A stretch of 64,000 bases of DNA from Hyalella azteca. Lineage: Eukaryota > Arthropoda > Malacostraca > Amphipoda > Hyalellidae. The position numbers were made by a program, and so were the translations under genes. The notes beneath the pieces are model-generated. The model saw nothing but the letters and a program-made list of their open reading frames with translations, did not search any database and was not told the DNA's origin. Location of the stretch: contig NW_025933217.1 of NCBI RefSeq assembly GCF_000764305.2, forward strand, positions 62,001 to 126,000, written 5' to 3'. Below are positions 25,001 through 37,000 of the stretch, one piece after another (position 1 is the first letter of the stretch; each line of letters starts with the position of its first letter).

Positions 25001-28000
25001 TGAGGGTGGTGAGTGAGGGTAGTGAGTGAGAGTGATGAGTGAGGGTGGTGAGTCACTAAGATAATCCCCCCCAGGACTGGACGGTGAAGTACTACCTACA
25101 GTTGGGGGCGGACCGCCTGAAGCTCGTGGTGGGGATCCCGACGTACGGGCGCTCCTTCACCCTCGCCGACGCAGCCTTCAGCGACTACGGCTCCGCCGCT
25201 CTGGGGCCGGGCACCGCCGGCAACTACACCAGCGAGGACGGCTTCATGGCCTTCTACGAGGTATGGCCTTCTATGAGGTATGGCCTTCTATGAGGTATGG
25301 CCTTCTATGAGGTATGGTCTTCTATGAGGTATGGCCTTCTATGAGGTATGGTCTTCTATGAGGTATGGTCTTCTATGAGGTATGGCCTTCTATAGCCTTC
25401 TATGAGGTATGGCCTTCTATGAGGTATGGCCTTCTGTGAGGTATGGCCTTCTACAAGGTGACTCGTGATCCCCACGCCGAGTGCACTATTTTCGAATGAG
25501 GATAGAATTTCGCGATGCATTTATTGCTGTTCATTTGATTTATTACTTTTTTTAATTAACCTCCTAATCACATAACCTGCCCCACCTCGCAGGTGTGCGA
25601 GGCGATGTCAGTGGGCGGGTGGGCCGCCCAGAAGCCCTTCCCTCGCTCGATGGGCCCGTTCGCCCACAAGGACGACCAGTGGGTGGGCTATGACGACGAG
25701 GGCATCGTGGCTACCAAGGTGGGTTCTTCCCTCGCCAAAATTAGTAGCCAGATCAGTCGTTAATAATGATGAAAGATGATGAATGGTTTTCTGTTAGCTG
25801 TTTGGAATATGTAAAGAGATTAATATAATTAGTGTAATTATCAGCAACATCAGCCGTAGATGAAAATTCCTTTTCTGTAAGGTGTTTGCGATGTGTAACG
25901 ATATTCCGACTTATTTTTATGTATATTAGAAATTATTTGATTTCTGATGTACTCTCAACTATTGGTTAGTTTAGAAAGAATGGCTAGCAAGCTACTGAGT
26001 TTGATGTGATCAAAACCAAGAAGAAGGATCTTACATCTTTTCTGGGAGCCAGCATATACGAAAAAATGATAATTCTAACAATATATTTTCATTGCGCTCA
26101 ATTAATAACTCAAAAATAAAATATCTGAGTATCAAATTATTTCAATGAACGACGTGCAATTCACGGTATTTATAGCACATATTCACACAGGCAGGTTGAG
26201 ATAAGTGCAGGTCCTTGATATTAAAATAATCACTATCAATAACGTATAATTTACGATAAATTTCCGCAGGCCGTGCGTGTACGTGTTTGACTTCGTTATT
26301 AAAATCATAACGAGCAATTACGTACAATTTACGATAAATTCCCACAGGTGGCATACGTGTGGAACACCGATATCAAAATTGTCACGATCGAAAACATATA
26401 ATATACGATACATGCCTTCCATATGTCGCAGACGGGTTATATACGGGCAACGACTTCGAAATTATCACAATCAATGACATATAATTTACCATTGACGCCG
26501 TCCATATGGTGCAGGTGGGGTACGTTACGGGGCCACGATATAAAAATTATCACCAACAATAACACATAATTTACGATGCATTCCCGCAGGCAGTGAATTT
26601 GCCGGACCTCGATTTTAAAATTATCAAGATCAATAACGTATAACTTTCGATACATACCCTATTCATGCCGCAGTCGAGGTATATTAGTATGTGCTGGACC
26701 ACGATATTCAAATTATCACAATTAATGACCAATAATTTACAATATATACCGCAGGCAGCGTACGTACGCGACAACGGGCTGGGGGGCATCATGTTCTGGA
26801 GTCTGGACACGGACGACTTCCACGGGGTGTGCAGCGGCCGCCCCTACCTGCTCGTCGAGACTGGCAAGGCGGCGCTGCTCAGCGACGCTCATACGCAGCT
26901 TAACGCGCTCGATGCTGGGTAATGATGGGATATGGTGACGGTCATTACATTATGATCATTACAATAAGATCATTACAATAAGATCATTACATTACGATCA
27001 TTACAATCAGGTCATTACAATAAGATCATTACAATAAGATCATTATAATAAGATCATCAGATCGCGATAATTACGTTACGATAATTACAATACGATCATT
27101 ACAATCAGATCATTGCATTACGATAATTACAATAAGATCATTACATTACGATCATTACAGTACGATCATTACATTACGACCATTACATTACGATCATTAC
27201 ATTACGATGATTACAATAAGATCATTATTTAAAATCATTATCTTACGATTTTTGCATTATAATCCTTACATTATGATTTTTACATCACGATCATTACGTT
27301 GGAGGATAGTTTAGTGAAAATGTTGGATAACGAATGTATAATTTAATGGAGGTTACTTGCTCTGAGGGCTACAACGAGTTCTATGCACGCTATGCCAAAA
27401 TCTTATGACATTTATGCTATTGATGACACAAGCTGCGACGAGCAAACGATTATAAACTTTTCTGTTTTACGGTATTTGCATTAATTCTAATGATCTACTT
27501 GGAAATAATGTTCGTTTCATTCACTTGTTTTGGAATTTATGTTGGAAGAGCTAAATGCCAGAACTAAAAACATAATTGAATAAAGACATGGAAAACATGA
27601 ATAACATGTACAAAATAAAGTTGGAGGTTGTATTGAATACTTAACATTTCTTATCAATTTGAGGTTAGTAAAATCGTTCAACTCAGTCGCACGACAGCTC
27701 TACAACTGGTATAAAACACATATATTAATGTATTGGGCTACCCAAGGTCTATCAGTTCAAAGACCAATTTACTTCTAAGTGGGCGAGTCAAATTTCTATA
27801 ATTTCCAATGTCATAATAATGATAATAAAAAATTTCGCATCGTTCCCGATGGTTTTGTGTTTTTATCGCACATGATTTTTTCCTCAGGTCTAAGTGGACT
27901 TCAGACCTTTTCTCGACCCCCGCGCCCCCGACCACCCCCAGCCCAGTGCCCAGTGAGTAACGGACATAAGAAATTATTCTCCTATACTATTAAAAATTTT

Positions 28001-31000
28001 CGTCTTGATGTGAAAACCCTTAAAAAATTTCGAAATCGTTCAGACCCTTTGTTTTTTTTTTCAAAATAGTTGCATTTATTTTCAATAAATTGAAAATTTT
28101 CATAAAAAGTATTATTCGCATATTATGTTTGAATTTACCTGGTTGGCGCTAAATTAAAGTTGTCATTGCTGCTCGACATCGAAAACTTTCTGCGTATATA
28201 AAGTATTTCAGGGAGATTGTTGTTACCGATGTTTCAGGCAAAACGCACTTCTTCTGATTGAAGATAAATCCTCAAAGTTCGCAAATAATGAATTAAAAAA
28301 ATGTAACACATGAAATACACGATTCCTATACTACACGTATGGAAATGATGCACGTAGTTTAATATAATATTCCAAGAACCACCCGCATCATATAGCATTA
28401 ATTAGTCAAGAAAAATAATGCAATGATAATGCAATTTAATTTAATGCAATGATAATTAAATAATGCAATTTGCGATGTCAGGTTTTACATGCAAGAGAGA
28501 AGGCTTCCACCCAAACCCCGACAACTGCCACCAGTACTACTGGTGCCTCGCCAGCGGCGGCGATTTGACGGCTCATGCCTTCACCTGTCCCTCAGGTACT
28601 ACATTTATTGTCTGTTATGCATTATTATCCTCATAATATGCCAATCAGATACTGAAATTCCCTTCAATTATGCATTCATATTCTCCTACCTCGCCCTGTC
28701 AGTCTGACAAGTGCTGTTTGTAAGGTAATGGAATCTGTTGTGAGGTGAGGGATAGGATTTTCGATCACTTGACTGTTCACCGTCTCTAAGCAGACTGTCA
28801 ACTTGGCTTTATTGCCGGTAGATCCTGCACCACTAACTTATTGTCTACGTTGAACGATTGGACTCGCCTGCTGCACGAAAGGGAGCCAGTGGATGCATTG
28901 AACCTCGATTTTGCCAAAGCATTTGACAGTGTTCCGCATAAGCGGCTATCGCGTAAAGTGTCTTTGGGAATTTAGGAAACGTACTCCAATGGATCAGAGA
29001 TTTTCCAGTAGGCAGAAGACAACGTGTCAGTATTAACGGAACCGTATCAGACTGGGCATCAGTGCGCAGTGACGTGCCACAAGGAAGCGTTCTTGGACCC
29101 ATTTTGTTCGTTGCTTTTATAAACGATTTGCCAGAAGTAGTGTCCAGCGTGTGCTCCATGTATGCCGACGGCACAAAAGTTTATAATGCAGTGCAGGATG
29201 CGTCAAATAAAGCGCAATTCCAAGATGATCTAGACTGTTTAGTCAACTGGGCTGATACGTGGCAACTACGGTTTAATGCTGACAAGTGTAAAGTACTTCG
29301 CCTCGGGGAGAACAACGAACAACAAGATTACAGTGTGAGAAGACATGGTTGCAACGAGAGAGTAATGATTGAAAAGTCTAGTGTGGAAAAAGATTTGGGA
29401 CTTTATGTCGACAGGGAGCTGAAATTTTCTAAGAATGTTGAAACGCAAGCTAATAAATCCAATCAACTTGGACTGATCAGACGCTCTTACTAGTACTTAG
29501 ATGCAGAAGCGATGAAGCAGTTGTTTGTCGCTGTCGTGCACCCGAGACTAGGTTTGGAAACGCCGTGTGGTCACCAAAACTTAAAAATAAAAAAAACTAT
29601 TAGAGAGTGTTCAAAGACGTGCAACAAAGATAATTCCAGGCTTGAAAGGCAAGGAACGATACTAGAATTTGAAACAAGAACCAACACTAGGGGCCACGGC
29701 TAGAAACAAAAAAAAAACTGCGTTGCAACACATCCACGAGACAACATTTCTTCTCTCTTCGAGCCACTGATATGTGTAACAGCCTATCTAATTACATCGT
29801 TGACGCTCTGAGTATGAACGCTTTCAAGAATATATGATATGATAGAGATATGATATGAAAAATATATGTTCAGATTTTAAATGCCTAGAACCATATCGAA
29901 CCGGTGGAAGTCTAATGTACTGTTGAGCTTACTGCTAGTACTGCTGAGCTTTATAACCCTTTATGCACACAGGCCTGGTGTTCAGCAAAACTGTGGACGG
30001 ATGCGAACACCCAGAGAGAGCGCGGTGTGATGAGAAGAAGAAGCGCGGTGGTGCTGGAGATACATCAGCAACTCCTACCATCCCCACAACCACTCCTTTC
30101 CCAGCTTTCGATTACGACTACTATTATGAATATGATGACCAAGACTATGTCGATGCCCCTGCTGCAACTAATGCTGGCGGTTCTGCTAGAGTGACTACAA
30201 CAACAACCACGACGACTGCAAAGTGAGTAATTGAGTTCATAATTTGAGAACACGATGGAATTATAATGAAATAATTAACTGGGGAAATATTGCAGTGATG
30301 ACCTAGTCTCTGCACATTTGACCTGATGATAGAATGCAAGTCTGCAAATTGCTCTCCTGAAGCACTCCTGTTATATTGCCTGCTGTTGTAGCCATATATT
30401 ATTTATATGTTAAAGAACAGTTGAACTCAGTTAACTTGCATTTCTTGTTGTATTTTTTATTGCTGACTTTTTGAGCATTGCTTCGCAGATATTGACGTAT
30501 GTATGGCATGTAAAAAGCTACACTGATAATTTGCAGGCCGGTGCGTAATTCTGGTGGTCCTCAGTTCGCCCTCACGGCGTCAGAAGGCGCAGCTGAAAAT
30601 AGCGTAGCGGACGATACTAGAGCTAAATCTCGCAGCCGGCCGCAGTACCAGAGCATCTCGAGAGACAGGTAGAGGTGTTAGGGAAGCTTTTAAAAATTTT
30701 CATTGTTAATTTAATGAAACTTTTCGAATTATTATTTTCAAGATTTTCCTAGCAAATGCTAATTAATTTAATCTATTGATTTGTCCAAAAGATCCCAAGT
30801 GGCTCCAGTTGACGCAGAAGTTGAAGATCCTGCAGGTTCAGGGGGCAGCAATGCTCGTCGACCACCAGTATACACGAACATTCAACGGGATCGACCCTCG
30901 ACCGAGGCTCCCCTGCAAGGAGATGCAGACTATCCTGATGGTAGCGTGACACCTTCATCTCGACTCAATTACGTGACCATTGCACGTCAACGACCCTCCA

Positions 31001-34000
31001 CAACTGAACCTACAGCAGGAAACCAAGCCCCAGGCAGTCATGATTCACCATCACAATCAGATTTACAGTACGTAACTATTCGTAGATCCCGACCCTCTAC
31101 CCCGTCCCCCGATGTTACCACTGAGCAGGCATCTAACTTGCTTAGTGTTGATTCCAGCTCTTTTAGGCAGAGACCAGCTAGAATTGAAACTGCAACTGAA
31201 ACTACAACCACCACAACCACCACTCCAAGACCTGCCAGAATTGTGGTTCCAGATGCATTGTTGCAACCAGTAACTCCGAGCGTTATCCACCGTTTGAATT
31301 TGGATCCCAGAAAAAAACAAAGACAGAAACCACAAACCGTTCCTTTGTCAAGAGAGCGTTCGCGGTCTTCTAGTAGAACAGCGGTCCTTGGTGACCCGAC
31401 AGAAGAAACTTTACTTGATGGTGAATTGTATGAATATGAATACTACTACGATGAACTACCTCCAGAAGAGGAGTTAACGCCAAGCGTATTGAACTCCCCA
31501 ATTTCAGAAGGCAAAGAATTGTCCCCTGCACAACCAGATGAGCAGTTGGCCAATCCAGCAGAGACTGATGGTAAGCAGTCGGAAGTTATAACAACTGAGC
31601 TGAGTATTGACGAACCGGTCGAAGAGAATCTTGGTGAACCTGCTGACCCAACAACGCAAAGAACCACACTGAACCTACTTGCAGGTTTCCCTGCCGTGGC
31701 AGAGTCTGCGACGGCCTCGCCAGATTCCGAAGTCCATGAACCTGCTGTGGACTCCGCGAGGTACTGGCATGAAGCCGTTTTCTCGAAGCGAATAATAATT
31801 TCTTCCATTTACCTGCTTATTTCTTTCATCTATTACCAGAAATCGATTCAATCTGTGAATTTGACTTCAACATTAAAGTATCTTCCAATTCAAAGCCGGC
31901 TACAGAAACTCATAATAAGGGTTTATAGTGAAAGCGGCTCTAAATGAAGCTTATTAACCATAGTTTGTTAACTTATAGTAATCTGTCTGATAGATGGTTT
32001 GTGATCGATAGATGGATGTTCGAAGATGGAATCCCATTTGAAAACCCCATCATCTGATTCTACTCGTAGTCTTAGAGGAGCATGAGTGGTACTTCGGAAT
32101 TTAGAACGTTACACCTCGTCTGACATCGCTACCGAACATCTAATTAAAGTGTAAACGGATATCAAATATTTCTTTGCGTTTAGTTTATATTTTTTTTCAA
32201 AAATCAGCCTCCTTTTAATGTGATTGTACAAGTTCTACCGATAACACAGGTGGTATTGACTTTATTGTCTACTTTTTCTCATTTTTCTATCGCCTCTCAG
32301 TTAACATGGGCAACTGGTGCAGAATTTTTTGGGAAAAAGTTGGCTATTTAATTTTGGGATTTCTCTACTTTTGCCTTATTATATTTATTACCTTGTTGGA
32401 CGATACAAATACATCGAATAGAAAACAGAGTATTACGACACATCTCTCAACTGCTCTAATCATGAACTTCTTATATTAGGTGCTACGTAATAACGTTGAA
32501 CAATGTATGTTAGTGTCATTGTACAGATATTGAAATTCTCTGCCTCATGGTAGGTGAACTGCACCATTAATTTAGTGTCTGGTAATATTTCATGCACGGT
32601 TACAGTTTATTTACGATGCGAACTCAAATGTTGGCAAAGATTTGTGATTGTCTGCACTAAGAAATATTAAATGACGTAGCGATCATTAAATTCGTAGAGA
32701 AGATTGACTTCAGTGTAATTAAATCGATTTTGTGCTCGCTTGCATGCCATTGATAGCTGCACGTTCTTCTCGCTTACAATAATTAATTTGCTCTTCTAAC
32801 AATAGCCTTTTTCCCGTCATGCAGTATAAATTTTCGTACGTATTGGAACGCCATTGCCGCGCATTATATATTTGAATACTATCCATTTTTTTATTTGATT
32901 GTATATTGTATATGCATATTTTATAGCTCATTGTGTTCTCCGAAGCGTACCTTTAAAATTCAGCAATTAACTGAAGTATTTTATACGATACAAATGGAAA
33001 TTTTCATCGAACGCGTTTGCGCAGGGTTGATGAAGAGGAGGCATTTGAAGTAACATCTCCTTCAAGCTCTACCACCGCCGCTACCACCACAACCACCACA
33101 ACCACCACGAGCGAGCCCACTACCAGGCGGGTAGCAAGGCTACCTCCTCGACCCACTGGACAACCATCTTCTGGTACCAACAACCCAATTACCCCCGCTA
33201 GACAGCCCACTTCGCGGTTCACGCCTGGGAACCGTTCACGGTTCACACCAGCGTCGGTTAGTAGTCAAGTTAGAGCTTTTGTTATTAGTTTTTGATTAAA
33301 TTCAATAATCATGCTCATACTACACAATTATCTCTATAAAATAATCTACAAGTCAATGGTTTGCAAAATAAAAGTTGATAATACTCTCTCTATTAATAAT
33401 TAATCTCAACACTTATCATTTCCCCACTGAAAACAGTCAAATGTCCTCATTAAAAAATGATAATTGTTGGGCGTGATCCACCAGAATTTATCCATAATAT
33501 TTTTATGACGACAGAATTCATGTCACTCTTTGAAACTACAAACTATTCTCACCCAGTTTTGTTTCTGTAAACTGAGTAAAAAATAAAAAGAAAATATTCA
33601 ACTGGAATTTACGCACGGTTGAGCATGTTCAGGGATATAGCAGTGGGCATTGGATTGCAATAAGTTGAAACTCTAACTTTATCCCTAACTTTAATCCCTT
33701 CTTTAAAAACTTAACGCACGAAACATAGTTCAGGACACATCAAGCGTAGAATCTTTGCACAGTGTTTAGACCGAAATTAACCATGTTATACTGGCGCTGC
33801 AAATAGAGTTTTTGACTGGACATGTAGAGGTTGTGGTTTACCCACATTACTTGCACTTAGCGTGGGGTTCTATAGTTTGGGACATGTAAGGCTAGCGACG
33901 AATTTGTACAGTAACTATTAGAATTTATTACCGATAATTGAATTGCAGTGCTTGTTCTGAACTTATTTTTGCATCAGATTCAAAAACTTGTATCATATGC

Positions 34001-37000
34001 ACGGTTTCCCAGCTCTAAATTACCTCCACTAAATTAGCTGGGTTGTCTTGTTTTGTAGAGAATTGCATGCCTCTGGTGGCGATTGAAACAAAATTAACAT
34101 GATTAAATTCAATACTGTAAAAAATGAATTTCTAAATTCACAAATATCCTTCCCAGTGATTTTGACTGTAGGCTCCACATTTTCTGAGTTTTACTTCTAG
34201 CAGAAACTGGTGCAAACTTATTTTACATAAGAAGTCGTAAATTTCTGAATAGTCGTTCTCAGTTTTAGAGTGCATGTATACGAAATTATTGTTAAAAATG
34301 TTAGTATTTAAAATAATAGATAGTTGTTGCATTCTCAAAATTTTCGCTGACAGTTTTATCACAACTGGTCATCTTATTGTTGGACATTCAATCCTGCCGC
34401 TTACGTAAGAGGGAAATTGAAGTATGCAATCTACTCATCTCAAACCACTTTGATCTCATAATCAGTGATATTAAAAAAATGCAGATGACGATATAAGTAA
34501 CATGCAATAAAGCAATAAGAAAATAATAATTCTACTCATAAAACTCAAAGATATTTGATAATTCAAAAAAAGAAGAACGATAATAGATTAAAGTAAACCG
34601 AAAATGCCGTTTGCGAGGGTTTAAAGAATTTGTTTCGCAGGAAGTGAAATGGCAAGAGAATGGAGGGGCAGGGAAGAAGGTAGCTACCAGTGCACTACTA
34701 CTTACGACTCTACTGACACTAGTAGTTACCTACTGTAACTATAGGAACTGACTGACTTACACACATGGACTTTTGCTTGCTGACTTGGTAAGATGTGTAC
34801 CTGCTGACATTAAGAGCTGGCTACTTTTACTAGTGCTTGAATACTTTTACTATAAGTTACCTACTTATTCTGGTTGTTTTAATTAAATTATACCAATTAC
34901 TTATTATTATTAATTATTAATCAATGCTAATTAATTGGTATTAATTTTAGCTCCGACTTTATAATATCAGCTGACTTTTTATATTCGAAGTCGCCTATTG
35001 ACTGAAGTGGTTGCCAACTGATATTAGTAGTGGTTACGCATTTTATTGAAAGGCTTCCATAAGTCATAAGTTCTTGGACTCGGTTGTGTATATTGATATT
35101 ACCTTGCATGTTTTGAATGAATCAGGCATATATATCTTGTCCCGCATGCTTTGAATGAATCATGTACATTTACATTACCCCCGCATGTTATATTGGGTCA
35201 TGTATGTTGCTGTTATTCAGTATGGTTCACTTTTCTGGGCATTACATTTATTGTACGAGCTCAAGAGAATGAAAATTCATGTGCAAGTTCTTCCTGTTCC
35301 TGAGGATAATTGGTTTTAAAACAAACCTATAGCTTTATTTGAAATTCGGGCCTCGATCAGGTATTTGAAAATTGTAACAATATTCTAAATTCATTAGCCA
35401 TCTCCCATGAAATTGTAAAATAAATTTAAAAGATTAGGATGAAAATGTAATAAATATAATATAAAAAGTAGATTATATTGAGAAAGTTGATGTCAAATAT
35501 CGACAACTAAAATTTTTCTGTTCGCAAGACATGATGAGGTGACGATACTTCGTATCATCACATGATACTTGACTGAGGTGATGCTACGTGTGATTATATT
35601 TTTACATCGTATATCATTGATAACTGCGCATAATCTCCTGAATTTTATTATTTTCTTATTCTTTGTCCCATTTTAGAACTATTCATTGGCAGTGGATTGC
35701 ATGAGTGGCGACAATTGCCGGAGTTGAGATGGAAACTTTTTACTTCGAGCGACGAGAATATCATCTTGAACGATGTATTCTAAAGCAAAAGAGAAAAATT
35801 GATAATATATCAGTTTTTCACCAAGTGACGCATTATCCAGTTTGTTCATTCCAGTCACTGTTGGTTATCATTTTTATTCTGCCTGATAATGATGCCTGAT
35901 CGAGTATGGAATATCAGCATAGAATATTATTTTTAAACATTGCGTTTCCCCCAAAAAGTGAGCTTCAGATCTCGAAAGCAGCTTAATATTTTGATTGGAT
36001 TCAGCATATTTAAGAAATTAAATGATGAAATCCATACGTAAATTTACGCGGTTTTGCGAGGCATTGAAATCATTGGCGTAGATTATATAGAAATAACTCA
36101 ATGCTCGAGATAAATTTCATGTTAATTAAGCATTAATTTAATTCCGTTTCTTTTTGGAGAAGCATTTCAGAGTACCTATTAAAACTTCCAACAATATTGT
36201 TACCAAAGCAAATTATATAAATCTAAGATTTCACCATATGATGAATCTGTGTATGTATCCAGCAGGACATAGAAGTCACGACGAGGCGTTCAGCTTTCCG
36301 CCCCTCAAATCGTCCAACCTCGTCTCGACCAGACGACCGTTTGGCGAACCGACCTGCTTCATCCACACGTTTCCGTCTGACACCAACTCCTGTAACTCCT
36401 GCATCAGCTTCACCTGAGCCTCCCAGGACGCGCCCATCACGACCACTCACTTCTACCAGGGTCAGGACACGACCAGTACAGCAGATCAAGTTCGGAGGGC
36501 GCGATGAAACCACAGAGGCTGTTGCAGAAACCACGTCTGCTGATGGGTTCGATGATGCCACGGAGGCCGACAAACCTGTTACTCCCAATGACCTTTTCGC
36601 GGCCTTATTCGGACCGACAAGTGCTTCTCCCATAGTTCTTTCATCAGCTCCTGATTTAGAAACATTAGAAGAGGAAAAAGTGGTTGATGAAAAAGAGAAG
36701 GCCTCTTTACCGAGTATTGAATCTTCATTGGTTGACGAAGAAATTGTGCTAAAAAGTGAAAGAGTAGAAAACGAAGAATTTATTCCTGATACAATTTCGG
36801 TGGGTTCGGAAGTCAGAGCAGCTGACGATCAATTTTCTAGAAGTACAGAAAGTTCTATTGTTTCTGAAGGAGAACTTAAGCGTCAAGGATCTCCATCGAG
36901 AACTGAAGCACCATTCAGATTCGAAGATTTCTTTACTCCTTCTACCGAAGAGGCTGTGGTGACGAGCCAGCCAGAAACTCCTGCACCAACTCGAGTAACT

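Noticed and set aside
31761..31947. Read-through of the long stalk exon into the intron
   Set aside because: Composition changes at once to intron-like AT-rich sequence, and a donor in the right phase occurs at 31760.
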